This document shows, in pieces, positions 1-10,293 of a DNA stretch of 60,829 bases; position 1 is the first letter of the stretch, and each line of letters starts with the position of its first letter. The position numbers and the translations under genes were made by a program. The notes below the pieces were generated by a model. That model did no database searches and had not been told where the DNA came from. It worked only from the letters and a program-made list of their open reading frames with translations. Origin of the DNA: Streptomyces sp. NRRL WC-3618 (GTDB lineage: Bacteria > Actinomycetota > Actinomycetes > Streptomycetales > Streptomycetaceae); the NCBI RefSeq assembly GCF_001280005.1, contig NZ_LGDW01000426.1:1-60829 (forward strand). Reading direction: 5' to 3'.

Positions 1-3000
1 CTGCGCCGCCAGATGCAGCGCAACGAGGGACGACGAGCAGGCCGTGTCGACGGTCACCGCCGGCCCTTCGAGGCCGAACGCGTACGACAGGCGGCCGGAC
101 ATGACGCTGACGGCGTTGCCGGTGAGGACGTGGCCTTCGATGTCCTGGGGGACGGTGGAGTTGCGGGTGATGTAGTCGTCACCGTTGGAGCCGACGAAGA
201 CGCCGGTGCGGGTGCCGCCCAGGGTCGTCGGGTCCATGCCCGCACGCTCGAAGAGTTCCCAGGAGGTTTCCAGGAGGTGGCGCTGCTGCGGGTCCATGGC
301 GAGGGCCTCGCGCGGCGAGATCCCGAAGAAGTCCGCGTCGAACTCGCCCGCGTCGTGCAGGAATCCGCCTTCGCGGACGTAGGTACGGCCCGCGCGGTCG
401 GGGTCCGGGTCGTACAGCTCGGCGAGGTCCCAGCCGCGGTCGGCGGGGAACTCGCCCATGGCGTCGCGGCCGTCGGCGACCAGGCGCCACAAGTCCTCCG
501 GGGAGCGTAGGTCGCCGGGGAAGCGGCAGCTCATCGCGACGATGGCGATGGGGTCGCCGTCGTCCGGAGCGGTGTCGGCGGCAGCCCTGGGGGCGCTTGG
601 GGTTGCCTGCGCGGCGCCGAAAGCCTCGTCACCCAAGTAGGCGGCGAGGACAGTTGCGTTGGGGTAGTCGAAGACCAGTGAGGCGGGCAGGCGCAGGCCG
701 GTGGCGGCCTGGACGCGGTTGCGGAGTTCCACGGCGGTGAGCGAGTCGAAGCCCAGCTCGCGGAACGCGCGGGCGGGGTCGATGGCGTCGGGCGCGGAGT
801 GGCCGAGAACGGCGGCGGCCTGGGAGCGTACGAAGGTGACGAGGGCGGCGTCGCGTTCCGCGGCGGGGAGCGGGGCGAGCCGTCGTATCCAGTCCGGGCC
901 GGTGACGCCGGCGGCGCCGGAGGGGGCCGGGGTGCCGCCGTCCGCCGGGTCGGCGGTCAGTCGCCGCACTTCGGGGATGGCGTCGAACAGCGGGTTGGGG
1001 CGGGCGGCGACGAAGCCCGGCAGGAACGTGTCCCAGTCGACGGCGGCGATGACGATGTTGGCGTCGCCGCGTTCGACGGCGTCCCGCAGGGCGGCGACCG
1101 CGGGCTCGGGCGGCATCGGCGGCATGCCGTCGCGCCGTGCCCGGTCGGAGCGTACGGCGGTGTCGGCGAGACCGGCGCCGTCCCAGGTGCCCCAGGCGAT
1201 GGAGGTCGCGGGCAGTCCGTCGGCGCGGCGCTGTTCGGCGAGGGCGTCGAGGTAGGCGTTGGCGGCGGCGTAGTTCGCCTGGCCGGCGCTGCCGAGGGCG
1301 CCGGACGCCGACGAGTACAGAACGAAGGCGTCCAGGTCCAGGTCGAGGGTGAGTTCGTGCAGGACGGCGGCCGCCGGAGACTTGGGGCGCAGCACATCGT
1401 CGAAGCGCGCGGGGGTGAGGCCGTCGACGATGCCGTCGTCCAGGATTCCGGCGGTGTGGACGACGGCAGTGAGGGGTGCGTCGGCGGGTATCCGGTCCAG
1501 GACGCGGGCCAGCGCCTCGCGGTCCGCGACGTCGCACGCCGCGACGGTCACCCGTGCGCCGTGCCCCTCCAGTTCCGCGCGCAGCTCGGTCGCTCCGGGG
1601 GCGTCGAGGCCGCGGCGGCTCGTGAGGACGAGGTGCGCGGCGCCCTCGCGGGCCAGATAGCGCGCGACGTGGCCGCCGAGCGCGCCCGTCCCGCCGGTGA
1701 CCAGGATCGTGCCCCTCGGCGTCCATCGGGTGTGCCGGGTGAGGTCGGCGCCCGTCGCCTCTCCCCTGAGGAGGCGGCGTACGAAGACTCCCGAGCCGCG
1801 CACCGCGAGCTGGTCCTCGGCACTGGTACCGGCCGCAGCGAGGATGCCGGTGAGGCGGGCGCCCGCGCGGGTGTCGTAGGAGAGGGGCACGTCGACGAGT
1901 CCGCCCCAGCGGTCCGGGTGTTCGAGGGCGACGGTCCGGCCGAGGCCCCACAGGTGGGCCTGGGCGGGGTGGTCGAGGCGGTCGCTGCGGCCGGTCGACA
2001 CGGCGCCCTGGGTCAGGGCCCACAGGCGGGCTTCGGACCCGGTGTCGCCGAGCGCCTGCACCAGCGCGACGGTGGCCGCGAGCCCGGCGGGCACGGCGGA
2101 GTGGTCGTCGAGAGGGGTTTCGTCGAGCCCGAGCAGCGACACGATGCCGACGAACGGAACGTCGGCGGACGCATCACCAGCAATCCCCGCGTCGCCCCCG
2201 GCCACCTCCCGCAACCGCTCCGCCAGCGCCGCACGCGTCACCGACCCCGCGCCCACGCTCAACCGCACTGGCTCGGCACCCGAGGCGCCCAGCGCGTCAA
2301 CGACCCCCGTGGCCCACGGGTGATCCCCCGCGCTGTCGGGCACCACGACCAGCCACCGCCCCGACAGTCCCGCCGACGGCAGGCGGCCGCCCGGCAGTGG
2401 CTGCCAGCCGACACGGTGGCGCCAGCTGTCGATGACGCCGCGCTCACGCCTCTGCCGGCGCCACGCGGAGAGGCCGGGCAGCACCTCACTGAGCGCGCCC
2501 TGTGCCACACCGTCGAGGGTTTCGCCGAGGGTGGAGGTCAGTTCGTCGACGTCCTCGCGTTCCACGGCGTCCCAGAAGCGGGTCTCGGCGGCGTCCGCGG
2601 CAGCGGGGGTGCCGCCACCACTGGACCCCCTCTCCCCGGTCAGCCAGAAGTGGCGGCGCTGGAAGGGGTATGTGGGTAGGTCCACGACGGTCCGCTCGCC
2701 CGGGAAGAGTGCGGACCAGTCCGGCTCCGCACCCCGGACGTGCGCCTCGGCGAGGGAGGTGAGCAGGCGCCGGGCGCCGCCCTCGTCGCGGCGGAGGGAG
2801 CCGAGGGTGGAGGCGGGGCTTTCGGCGTCGTCGATGGTGGCCTGGACCGGGACGGTCAGGACCGGGTGCGGGCTCATCTCGATGAACAGGTCGTGGCCTT
2901 CGGCGAGGAGGCCGCGCGTTGCGTGCTCGAAGAGGACGGTCCGGCGCAAGTTGCGGTACCAGTAGTCCGCGTCCATGAGGGTGTCGTCGGCCAGCCAGTC

Positions 3001-5775
3001 TCCGGTGACGGTGGAGTACAGCGACACGTCGGGCGAGCGGGGCGCGACGGGGGCGAGGACCCGCGCCAGGTGCTCCTCGATGGCTTCGACGTGCGCGGAG
3101 TGCGAGGCATAGTCGACGGGAATGGTGCGGGCGCGGATGTCGCGGGCCACGCACTGCGCGACGAGTTCCTCCAGGGCCTGCGAGGCGCCGGAGACGACGA
3201 CGTGCGCGGGGCCGTTGACGGCGGCCACGGAGAGGTCGTCGCCCCACTGGTCCAGGATGGTGCGCACCTGCTGTTCGGGCAGGGGTACGGAGACCATGCC
3301 GCCGCGCCCCGACAGTTCGAGGATGGCCTGGCTGCGCAGCGCCACCACCCAGGCGGCGTCCTCCAGGGACAGCGCGCCCGCGACGCAGGCGGCGGCGATC
3401 TCGCCCTGGCTGTGGCCGACCACGGCCGCAGGTTCGACACCGGCCGCACGCCACACGGCGGCAAGCGACACCATCACGGCGAAGAGGACCGGCTGAACGA
3501 CGTCCACGCGGTCGAAGTTGTCGCCGCTCAGCTCGTCGAACAGGTCCCAGTCCACGAACGGGCCGAGCGCGTCCGCGCACTCCCGCATGCGCTCCTCGAA
3601 CACCGGGCTGGAGTCGAGCAGTTCACGAGCCATGCCCGCCCACTGCGACCCCTGCCCCGGGAACACGAAGACGGGACGGACGCCGCCGGTGCCGCCCTGC
3701 GCGCGCCCGGACAACACCTGCGCGGCCGCCCCACCGGACGACACCACCTGCCCCGCCGTGGCGTCGTCAGCCGCCAACGCCGCCAGCCCGGCGAGGAGTT
3801 CGTCCCGGTCCCGCCCGACGACGACACCCCGGTGCTCGAACCGCGACCGCGCCACCGCCAGTGACCAGGCCACATCCTCCACGCCCAACTCGGCGTTCGC
3901 TAGCAGGTGTTCACGGAGCCGCCCAGCCTGCGCCCGCAGCGCCTCCGGAGTCTTCGCCGACAGGGCCACGGGGACGAGGCCCGCCACGACCGCCGATGCG
4001 GCGCCTCCGGAGGACTCGCCCTCCGAGTCGGCGGCGGACACCGGCTCCTCGGCAGGCGGCTGCTCGACGACGACATGCGCGTTCGTACCGCTCATCCCGA
4101 ACGACGACACACCCGCGCGCCGCGGCGCGCCGTCGGCCCGCTCGGGCCAGGCCCGCGCCTCGGTCAGCAGCTCGACGGAGCCCTCCGACCAGTCCACGTG
4201 CGAGCTGGGCTCGTCCACGTGCAGGGTCTTCGGCAGCACTCCCTGGTGGATCGCCTGCACCATTTTGATGACGCCGACGACGCCCGCGGCGGCCTGCGTG
4301 TGGCCGACGTTGGACTTCAACGAGCCGAGCCACAGCGGCTCCTGGCCCTCGGGCCGGTCCTTGCCGTACGTGGCGATGAGGGCCTGGGCCTCGATGGGGT
4401 CGCCGAGCGTGGTGCCCGTACCGTGCGCCTCGACGGCGTCGACATCGGCGGGCGAAAGGCCCGCGTCGGCGAGGGCGGCGCGGATGACGCGCTGCTGGGA
4501 GGGGCCGTTCGGGGCGGTCAGACCGTTACTCGCGCCGTCCTGGTTGACGGCGGAGCCTCGCACGACCGCGAGCACGCGGTGGCCGTTGCGGCGCGCGTCG
4601 GAAAGCCGCTCCAGGACGAGCATGCCGACGCCCTCACCCCACGCCGTGCCGTCCGCGGCCTGCGCGAAGGGCTTGCAGCGGCCGTCGGCGGCCAGGCCGC
4701 GCTGGCGGCTGAAGGCGAGGAAGGAGCCGGGGGACGCCATGACCACGACGCCGCCCGCGAGGGCGAGGGCGCACTCGCCCTGACGCAGCGCCTGAACGGC
4801 CAGGTGTAGGGCGACGAGGGAGGACGAGCAGGCCGTGTCGACCGTCATGGTCGGCCCCTGGAGGCCCAGGGTGTAGGCGATGCGTCCGGAGGCGACGCTG
4901 GCGGCGGTGCCGGTGACGAGGTAGCCCTCCAAGCCGTCGCCCGCGTCGCTGAGGCGGGGACCGTATTCCTGGGTCTCGGCGCCGACGAAGACGCCGGTGC
5001 CGGAGTCGCGCAGCGTGGCGGGGTCGATGCCCGCGCGTTCCAGGGCCTCCCAGGAGGCCTCCAGGAGGAGGCGCTGCTGCGGGTCCGTGGCGAGGGCCTC
5101 GCGGGGCGAGAGGCCGAAGAAGTCGGCGTCGAACTCGCCCGCGTCGTGCAGGAATCCGCCCTCGCGGACATAGCTGGTGCCGGGCCGGTCGGGGTCGGTG
5201 TCGTACAGGGCGGAGAGGTCCCAGCCGCGGTCGGCCGGGAAGTCGGAGATGGCGTCGACGCCGTCGGCCACCAACTGCCAGAGCTCTTCGGGTGTTTCGA
5301 CGCCGCCGGGCAGCCGGCAGCTCATGGCGACGATGGCGATGGGCTCGTCGTCGACGCGGCGGGCCGCCACGGGAACGTACGCGGCGTCGGCGGTGTCGAA
5401 GAGTTCGGCGCGCAGATGGCGGGCGAGCGCATCGGCGCTGGGGTGGTCGAAGACGGTGGTGACGGGCAGCTTGAGGCCGGTGGCCCGCTGGAGGCGGCGG
5501 TGCAGCTCCACGGCGGTCAGGGAGTCGAGTCCCAGATCCAGGAAGGGGCGTGACAGATCGCCGGCCGGTCGCTCGCCGTCGGCGCCGCCGAGGACCGCGG
5601 CGACCTCACCCGCGACAACGGTGCGAAGTCGCCGTTCCTGTTCCGCGCGCGGGCGGCCTTCGAGGGTGTCGCGCAGGTTCTCCCGGGGCGGCCGGAACTC
5701 CGCTGGAGTCTCCGGGTGGGACTCCGGGTGAACCGCCGCGGGAGATTCGTCTGCGAATTCCTCGAAGTCGCTCAT
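1..5775 (-). CDS. Type I modular polyketide synthase, N-terminal part (ACP-KS-AT-KR-ACP-KS...), cut by window edge
   Basis: This multidomain PKS elongates an ACP-bound acyl chain in the cytosol. The start at 5775 has a GGAG ribosome site 7 bases upstream. Domains from the N-terminus are: an ACP (residues about 45-120, motif [12 protein letters not shown]) with no KSQ or AT before it; KS1 from about 142 with active-site TACSSS near residue 316, then HGTGT and SNVGH; AT from about 700; a KR from about 1355; a second ACP near 1675; and KS2, which leaves the window just past its TACSSS. The AT has GHSQGE and YASH, which in this family indicate methylmalonyl-CoA. The KR has TGGTGALGG, catalytic S/Y and an LDD motif (B-type, D-alcohol). 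No DH or ER is present. The predicted first extension is therefore a 2-methyl-3-hydroxy unit on a starter loaded in trans. The rest of the protein lies beyond position 1. Confidence 0.95.
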   Translation of the reverse strand, partial: MSDFEEFADESPAAVHPESHPETPAEFRPPRENLRDTLEGRPRAEQERRLRTVVAGEVAAVLGGADGERPAGDLSRPFLDLGLDSLTAVELHRRLQRATGLKLPVTTVFDHPSADALARHLRAELFDTADAAYVPVAARRVDDEPIAIVAMSCRLPGGVETPEELWQLVADGVDAISDFPADRGWDLSALYDTDPDRPGTSYVREGGFLHDAGEFDADFFGLSPREALATDPQQRLLLEASWEALERAGIDPATLRDSGTGVFVGAETQEYGPRLSDAGDGLEGYLVTGTAASVASGRIAYTLGLQGPTMTVDTACSSSLVALHLAVQALRQGECALALAGGVVVMASPGSFLAFSRQRGLAADGRCKPFAQAADGTAWGEGVGMLVLERLSDARRNGHRVLAVVRGSAVNQDGASNGLTAPNGPSQQRVIRAALADAGLSPADVDAVEAHGTGTTLGDPIEAQALIATYGKDRPEGQEPLWLGSLKSNVGHTQAAAGVVGVIKMVQAIHQGVLPKTLHVDEPSSHVDWSEGSVELLTEARAWPERADGAPRRAGVSSFGMSGTNAHVVVEQPPAEEPVSAADSEGESSGGAASAVVAGLVPVALSAKTPEALRAQAGRLREHLLANAELGVEDVAWSLAVARSRFEHRGVVVGRDRDELLAGLAALAADDATAGQVVSSGGAAAQVLSGRAQGGTGGVRPVFVFPGQGSQWAGMARELLDSSPVFEERMRECADALGPFVDWDLFDELSGDNFDRVDVVQPVLFAVMVSLAAVWRAAGVEPAAVVGHSQGEIAAACVAGALSLEDAAWVVALRSQAILELSGRGGMVSVPLPEQQVRTILDQWGDDLSVAAVNGPAHVVVSGASQALEELVAQCVARDIRARTIPVDYASHSAHVEAIEEHLARVLAPVAPRSPDVSLYSTVTGDWLADDTLMDADYWYRNLRRTVLFEHATRGLLAEGHDLFIEMSPHPVLTVPVQATIDDAESPASTLGSLRRDEGGARRLLTSLAEAHVRGAEPDWSALFPGERTVVDLPTYPFQRRHFWLTGERGSSGGGTPAAADAAETRFWDAVEREDVDELTSTLGETLDGVAQGALSEVLPGLSAWRRQRRERGVIDSWRHRVGWQPLPGGRLPSAGLSGRWLVVVPDSAGDHPWATGVVDALGASGAEPVRLSVGAGSVTRAALAERLREVAGGDAGIAGDASADVPFVGIVSLLGLDETPLDDHSAVPAGLAATVALVQALGDTGSEARLWALTQGAVSTGRSDRLDHPAQAHLWGLGRTVALEHPDRWGGLVDVPLSYDTRAGARLTGILAAAGTSAEDQLAVRGSGVFVRRLLRGEATGADLTRHTRWTPRGTILVTGGTGALGGHVARYLAREGAAHLVLTSRRGLDAPGATELRAELEGHGARVTVAACDVADREALARVLDRIPADAPLTAVVHTAGILDDGIVDGLTPARFDDVLRPKSPAAAVLHELTLDLDLDAFVLYSSASGALGSAGQANYAAANAYLDALAEQRRADGLPATSIAWGTWDGAGLADTAVRSDRARRDGMPPMPPEPAVAALRDAVERGDANIVIAAVDWDTFLPGFVAARPNPLFDAIPEVRRLTADPADGGTPAPSGAAGVTGPDWIRRLAPLPAAERDAALVTFVRSQAAAVLGHSAPDAIDPARAFRELGFDSLTAVELRNRVQAATGLRLPASLVFDYPNATVLAAYLGDEAFGAAQATPSAPRAAADTAPDDGDPIAIVAMSCRFPGDLRSPEDLWRLVADGRDAMGEFPADRGWDLAELYDPDPDRAGRTYVREGGFLHDAGEFDADFFGISPREALAMDPQQRHLLETSWELFERAGMDPTTLGGTRTGVFVGSNGDDYITRNSTVPQDIEGHVLTGNAVSVMSGRLSYAFGLEGPAVTVDTACSSSLVALHLAAQ

Positions 5776-5810
5776 TCTTCCACTCCGTAGCACCGGCCGT
5801 GATGGCTTTT

Positions 5811-5900
5811 CAGAAATTCCCTGACTGTACTTCGGGTAAATTCACCGACCGCGCTTCAGAACGCCGCAGAATTCCTGGCCGCACTTCAGATAAATTTGCC
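5811..5900. promoter_or_regulatory. Divergent PKS/exporter promoter region with an imperfect direct repeat
   Basis: The 252 bases between the PKS start (5775, minus) and the ABC exporter (6028, plus) must hold both promoters. They contain an imperfect direct repeat of about 35 bases (5811-5846 and 5867-5900). The core ACTTCRGRTAAATT occurs at 5829-5842 and 5883-5896, 54 bases apart, close to five helical turns. A weaker partial copy, cgcttcaga, lies between them at 5852-5860. The repeats are richer in A+T than the surroundings. This arrangement fits a pair of binding sites for a cluster regulator such as the LAL protein at 11565-14384, but that link is only inferred. Confidence 0.5.
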
Positions 5901-6027
5901 CACAATACCGTGGCAGGCTAACAGCGCGTTCCCGGTCCCCCTACCCCTAACCAGCCCCTACGAGGCCGGCGCCGCGGGCGGACACAGGGGTGGTCGGGAA
6001 AGGCAGCCACGCTCTAGGGTCGGGCAC

Positions 6028-7002
6028 GTGGAAAATGCCGTCCGGGTTGAGAATCTGGTGAAACAGTACGCGTCCGACGCACGCCGCGTTGTCGACGGCC
6101 TGAGCTTCGATGTGTACAAGGGCGAGGTGTTCGGCCTGCTCGGCCCCAATGGCGCGGGGAAAAGCACGACGGTGGGCATGATGACCACCCGGGTGCGGCC
6201 GACCTCGGGTGACGTCGTCATCGACGGCGTGGACGTGGTCGCGCGGCCGAGACAGGCGAAGCGAGTGCTTGCGGTGGTGCCGCAGCGCAACAACCTCGAC
6301 CGGTCGCTTTCGGTGCGTCAGAACCTCCTCTTCCACGCCACGTACCACGGCATGCCGCGGGCCGAACGGCGCACGCGGGCCGATGAGCTCCTGGAGCAGA
6401 TGGGCCTGGCCGACTACCGCAAGTCGAAGGTCGACGACATGTCCGGCGGTCAGGTGCAGCGCGTGATGATCGCGCGTGCGCTGATGCACCGGCCGAGCGT
6501 GCTGTTCCTCGACGAGCCCGCGACCGGACTCGATCCGCAGGCGCGGCTCTTCGTGCACGAGCGGGTCGTCGAACTCGCCGGGCGGGGTGTGACGGTGGTC
6601 CTCACCACCCACGACATGGACGAGGCCGCCAAGCTCTGCGACCGCGTCGGCATCGTCGACCGGGGCACCCTGCTGGCCCTCGACACCCCCGAAGGCCTGG
6701 GAAAACTGCTGCCCGCGCACTCCACGCTCGCCCTGACCGTGGAATCGGCGCAGGGCCCGGCGCCGGTGGCGAAACTGCTCGCGGACCTTCCCGGGGTGCG
6801 CCAGGTCGATGAAGTCGACCCGGACGCAACGCCCGTGGACGGGTTCCGGTTCCGCATCTACACGGACACCGAACCGGTGACGGCGCTGCAGCCCGCGCTC
6901 GCGGCGCTGACGGCCGCGGACCACCGGGTGACGGACGTCGGCGTCGGAAAGGTGTCCCTGGAAGACGTCTTTCTCCACCTCACCGGAAAGAACCTGCGAT
7001 GA
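6028..7002 (+). CDS. ABC transporter ATP-binding protein (DrrA-like exporter)
   Basis: This is the ATPase subunit of a two-component ABC exporter of the kind that expels antibiotics. The 324-residue protein has a Walker A (GPNGAGKST), a Q-loop, the signature MSGGQ, Walker B (VLFLDEP), D-loop and H-loop (TTHDMDEA), followed by an extra domain of about 90 residues typical of DrrA/NodI-type exporters. The GTG at 6028 (VENAVRVENLVK) is the most likely start because conserved sequence begins there; an AGGGT/CGGG stretch lies upstream. Its stop overlaps the ATG of the permease (ATGA), so the pair is translationally coupled. It is divergent from the PKS, which suggests export of, or self-resistance to, the polyketide. 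Confidence 0.9.
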   Translation: MENAVRVENLVKQYASDARRVVDGLSFDVYKGEVFGLLGPNGAGKSTTVGMMTTRVRPTSGDVVIDGVDVVARPRQAKRVLAVVPQRNNLDRSLSVRQNLLFHATYHGMPRAERRTRADELLEQMGLADYRKSKVDDMSGGQVQRVMIARALMHRPSVLFLDEPATGLDPQARLFVHERVVELAGRGVTVVLTTHDMDEAAKLCDRVGIVDRGTLLALDTPEGLGKLLPAHSTLALTVESAQGPAPVAKLLADLPGVRQVDEVDPDATPVDGFRFRIYTDTEPVTALQPALAALTAADHRVTDVGVGKVSLEDVFLHLTGKNLR

Positions 7003-7823
7003 CTGCGACGACCGCGACCGAAGCACCCGCCGCGGAGGTCGCTGCCGCACCGGCCAAGAGCCAACTGCACACCTTCGGCGCAATCCTGTGGCGCGATGTC
7101 TTCGTCGCCCTGCGGCAGTTCCCGACGTTCATCGGGCAGGCCATCATCCAGCCGTTCTTCACACTGTTCGTGTTCGGCGTGCTGCTCAGCGACGCGGGAT
7201 ATGTGGATGGCGACTACAGCGCCGTCCTGCTGCCCGGTGTGCTGGCCCTGAACGGATTCCTCGGCGGCATGCAGAACACGGCACTGCCACTCGTCGTCGA
7301 TTTCTCGTACACGCGGGAGATCGAGGACCGGCTGCTCTCGCCCATCTCGCTGCGACTGGTGGCCGTGGAGAAGATCCTCTTCGGCGCGCTGTACGGATTC
7401 GTGGCGTCGCTGATGATGACGCCGGTCGGCATGATTCTCCTGGACCTGTCGTGGCCGATCAGCAAGACCGTGCCTGCCCTCGGGATCGCCGGGCTCGGCG
7501 CGCTCGCCGGGGCGTCGATCGGCATGTGCCTGGGCACGTCGGTGAGCAGCGACAAGGTGGACGTGATGTTCACCCTCGTCCTGATGCCACTGCTGTTCAC
7601 GGGCTCCACGCAGTTCCCGCTGGTCGCGCTGGACGAGGTGCGCTGGTTCCAGGTGATCTGCGGCGCCAATCCGCTGTCGTACGCCAGTGAGGGCATGCGG
7701 GCCGTTACGTCCCCGAACGTGGAGCACGTGCCACTGCCGATCACGCTGATCGTGCTCGTCGGCTCCATCTGTCTGTTCGCGGCGGTGGGGATACGCGGGT
7801 TCCTGCGGCGCGCGCAAGCGTGA
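6999..7823 (+). CDS. ABC-2 type transporter permease (DrrB-like)
   Basis: This is the membrane subunit partner of the preceding ATPase. The 274-residue protein has an Ala-rich cytosolic N-terminus of about 25 residues and roughly six hydrophobic segments, including those near residues 45-65 and 75-95 and a final one before the Arg-rich C-terminus. The layout and length match the ABC2_membrane family. ATGA overlap with the ATPase gene shows coupled translation. The gene ends just before a strong inverted repeat (left arm 7841-7854) that was probably its terminator before an insertion element split it. The substrate is not readable from sequence; location makes the cluster polyketide the best guess. 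Confidence 0.88.
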   Translation: MTATTATEAPAAEVAAAPAKSQLHTFGAILWRDVFVALRQFPTFIGQAIIQPFFTLFVFGVLLSDAGYVDGDYSAVLLPGVLALNGFLGGMQNTALPLVVDFSYTREIEDRLLSPISLRLVAVEKILFGALYGFVASLMMTPVGMILLDLSWPISKTVPALGIAGLGALAGASIGMCLGTSVSSDKVDVMFTLVLMPLLFTGSTQFPLVALDEVRWFQVICGANPLSYASEGMRAVTSPNVEHVPLPITLIVLVGSICLFAAVGIRGFLRRAQA

Positions 7824-7864
7824 GACGTACACGTACGTAAGAAGGGCCCCGGAGCAGTCAACCG

Positions 7865-8572
7865 ACGTGTTGGTTTATTCGGACCCTGAGTGACGTCGGC
7901 CTTCAAGACTCGGTTGTGGTCTTGAAGGCCGACGTTGTCGTACACGAGTTCGTCCACGCCCGTCGCGAGTACGGCATCACACTCACCGGACCGGCCAAGA
8001 AGGACGCCAGTCCCCAGACCCGCGCCGGCGGCGGCTTCACCGGCGATGCCTTCACCATCGACTGGGAGAACAGGCAGGTGGCCTGTCCCGGAGGCAGGAC
8101 CACCAGACGCTGGAACCCCGACCGCAGCGAGGAAGGTACTCCCGTGATCCGGGTCCGCTTCAACAAGGGCGACTGCCGGCCCTGCCCGGTCCGTGAGCGG
8201 TGCACAACCTCCAGCACCGGCCGGCGCCTGACCCTGCAGCCCCGCGCCGAGCATGAGGCCCTCCGCCAGGCCCGCGCCGAACAGGAAACCGACACCTGGA
8301 AGGAGCGCTACAAGGCCCGTGCGGGAGTCGAAGGCACGATCTCCCAAGGCGTCCAGCGCTGTGGCATGCGCAGATCCCGCTACCAGGGTCTGGCCAAGAC
8401 CAGTCTCCAGCACCAGCTCACCGGCGCCGCCATCAACCTGGCCCGCATCGACGCCCACCTCACCGACACACCCCGGGCCCAGACTCGCACCAGCCACTTC
8501 GCACAACTTCGCCCCGCCGACCAAATGATCGGCGGGGCGAAGTGATCACGACCCCGAATTAACCAACAGCAT
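7865..8572 (+). mobile_element. Internally deleted IS1182-family-like element with terminal inverted repeats and 10-bp target duplication
   Basis: The element is about 708 bases long. The left terminus (7865-7882, acgtgttggtttattcgg) and right terminus (8554-8572, read in reverse complement) share a 15-base inverted repeat with one mismatch. The identical direct repeats CAGTCAACCG at 7855-7864 and 8573-8582 look like the target-site duplication. Inside is only the C-terminal part of an IS1182-type transposase (7916-8545). A 16-base perfect inverted repeat at 7893-7908/7920-7935 marks the left junction of the internal deletion. Both ends survive, so it could in principle still be moved by a transposase acting in trans. 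Confidence 0.8.
7916..8545 (+). pseudogene. IS1182-family transposase, C-terminal fragment
   Basis: The reading frame gives about 209 residues matching the C-terminal part of DDE transposases of the IS1182 family. Recognisable stretches are the ARTGGG-like block (here TRAGGGFTGDAF), the paired-Cys block around CRPCPVRERC, and the GVEGTISQGV...RRSRYQG...LQHQLTGAAINLARI segment, which carries the last acidic catalytic residue. The N-terminal half, with the helix-turn-helix region and the first catalytic aspartates, is absent, so no active enzyme can be made. The first codons overlap one arm of the inverted repeat at the deletion junction. The protein is presumably not functional. Confidence 0.85.
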
Positions 8573-8613
8573 CAGTCAACCGCTCCGGGGCCCTTCTCGT
8601 GCTTTTGGCGTAC

Positions 8614-10293
8614 TCAGTCCTCGGGCAGGTCCACGGGTGCGAGCTCCGCGAACAGGTCCCCAGGGCCGGGGTTCAACGGCATGGTGGCGCCGCCGAGATG
8701 GCGCAGTACGCCCCAGAGGGCGTTGAGGCCGGTCGTCACGGCGCCCTCGGCGAAGCCCGCCGTCCAGGAGACGTCGTCACCGGCGAGGAAGAATCCGCGC
8801 TGGGTCCGCGCCAGGTCCTCCTGCATGAAGTGGGTGAACAGCCGCCGCTGGTAGCGGTAATGGCCCGGCAGGTTGGCCTTGAAGGCGCCCTGGAAGTGCG
8901 GGTCGGTCTCCCAGGTGACCGTGCGCGGCGGCGCGATGACGCGGGAGCGGATGTCGACACCGGGGTATATGCCGGCGAGCGCGTCGAGGACGCCGTCCAG
9001 GCGCTCCTCGGGCGTCAGCGGGGCCATCTTCAGGGAGTCGTCGTTCCAGGTGTACGACAGGCACATGACGCCGGGGCGGTCCGGGCCCTCGTCGAAGAGG
9101 TAGACGCCGCGGGGCATACGGTCGGTGAGGGTCGTACTCATCACGTCGCGGCCGGTGAGCGGGTCGCGTTCGCGCCAGAAGGGGCGGTCGACGAGGACGA
9201 ACAGCTTGGACGAGCCCATGTAGTGGCTGCGTTCCACCGCGGTCCACACAGGCGTGGGCAGCAGTGCCTGGTCGCAGCGGACGTTGGTGACGAGCGTCCG
9301 CTTGTGCGGGGTGAAGACGGCCACCGGGAAGGCGCGGGCCGTGCCGTTCCTTTCGTGGACGGTGATGCCGCGGGCGGTGCGCTCGATGCGGGCGACGCCG
9401 CCGCGCGGGCCGCCGCGGTGCAGGGTCTCCAGGGAGGTGCCCGCGGGCCAGTGCACGAGGTCGTCGGCCGGGAGGGACCAGAGCCGCTGGGGAAGCTGCT
9501 GGGAGCCGCCGACGACGAGCCGGTGGTCGTCCTCGGCGCCGGTGTAGACGACGCGCAGGATCTCCAGCATGGAGTTGGGGAAGTCGGTGTCCCAGCCGCC
9601 GGCGCCGAAGCCGACCTGCCCGAATATCTCGCGATACTTGAAGGACTGGAAGGACGGCGAGCGGGCGAGGAAGCCGTAGAAGGACTCGTCGTCCAGGGCG
9701 CGCACCAGCGGGTTCCAGATGGCCTTGATGGCGGCGGTGTCGCGGCGGCGGATCGCGTCGTCCATGGCGAACAGCTCGGCGTGCTCCTGGAGGGTCTTGT
9801 CCCAGGCCATGCCGACTTCCTGGTAGATGTCCGGGAGTTCGGCGGCGCGCCGGGCGTAGTGCCGGGTGCCGTTGAGGGCGACGACGGTGCTGCCGCTCGC
9901 GGCGGTCAGCGGGTTGGGGAAGGGCCGCGTCTGGAGGCCGACCAGATCCAGGTAGTGCCGCAGCGCGGTCGCCGAAGCGGGGAAGCGCATGGCGCCGAGC
10001 TCGGCCACGGCATCCGGGCCGCCGTCGAAGGCCGCCGAGCGCATCCGGCCGCCCACCTGCCCGGCCTCGTAGACCACGGGGCGCAGCCCGAGGCGCATGA
10101 GCTCGTAGGCGGTGACGAGGCCCGATATGCCCGCCCCGATCACCGCGACGGGCGTCCCGAACTCGCGTTCCGGAACTTCGCCGAGGCCGTGCGGACTCGA
10201 CAGCCATTCGTCGTACGCGAAGGGAAAGTCCGGGCCGAGCATGGTGATGGAATCTGTTGTTCCGAGACGCGAACTGCCGTTGAGGGCAACCAA
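8614..10293 (-). CDS. Flavin-dependent amine oxidase / amino-acid 2-monooxygenase-like protein
   Basis: This 559-residue FAD enzyme belongs to the amine oxidase family that includes tryptophan, lysine and arginine 2-monooxygenases, which decarboxylate amino acids to amides. It shows an N-terminal Rossmann motif (VAVIGAGISGL), an E-A-G dinucleotide end, GGRMRS and GAMRFP, and a C-terminal FAD segment (FLAGDDVSWTAGFAEGAV). I chose the TTG at 10293 because GAGGAG lies 6 bases before it; an ATG at 10242 is the alternative. In guanidino-polyketide clusters a related arginine monooxygenase makes 4-guanidinobutanamide for the PKS starter. The ACP-first PKS nearby makes the same role attractive, but the substrate is inferred. 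An L-amino-acid oxidase is the main alternative. Confidence 0.85.
   Translation of the reverse strand: MVALNGSSRLGTTDSITMLGPDFPFAYDEWLSSPHGLGEVPEREFGTPVAVIGAGISGLVTAYELMRLGLRPVVYEAGQVGGRMRSAAFDGGPDAVAELGAMRFPASATALRHYLDLVGLQTRPFPNPLTAASGSTVVALNGTRHYARRAAELPDIYQEVGMAWDKTLQEHAELFAMDDAIRRRDTAAIKAIWNPLVRALDDESFYGFLARSPSFQSFKYREIFGQVGFGAGGWDTDFPNSMLEILRVVYTGAEDDHRLVVGGSQQLPQRLWSLPADDLVHWPAGTSLETLHRGGPRGGVARIERTARGITVHERNGTARAFPVAVFTPHKRTLVTNVRCDQALLPTPVWTAVERSHYMGSSKLFVLVDRPFWRERDPLTGRDVMSTTLTDRMPRGVYLFDEGPDRPGVMCLSYTWNDDSLKMAPLTPEERLDGVLDALAGIYPGVDIRSRVIAPPRTVTWETDPHFQGAFKANLPGHYRYQRRLFTHFMQEDLARTQRGFFLAGDDVSWTAGFAEGAVTTGLNALWGVLRHLGGATMPLNPGPGDLFAELAPVDLPED

Larger units (their letters stand above)
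7841..8596. terminator. Bidirectional terminator hairpin split by a mobile element in its loop
   Basis: The arms GAAGGGCCCCGGAG (7841-7854) and CTCCGGGGCCCTTC (8583-8596) are perfect complements of 14 bases, but 728 bases now lie between them. Removing the inserted element at 7865-8572 and one copy of its 10-base flanking repeat restores a compact hairpin. That hairpin has a loop of 8-10 bases and would sit between two convergent genes, the ABC permease and the flavoenzyme at 8614-10293. It would have served as a shared terminator. With the arms now separated, termination may be weakened. Confidence 0.7.

Noticed and set aside
1..5775. Near-identical stretches in KS1 and KS2 as a recent tandem duplication
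   Set aside because: High similarity between KS domains of one PKS is normal and needs no special explanation.
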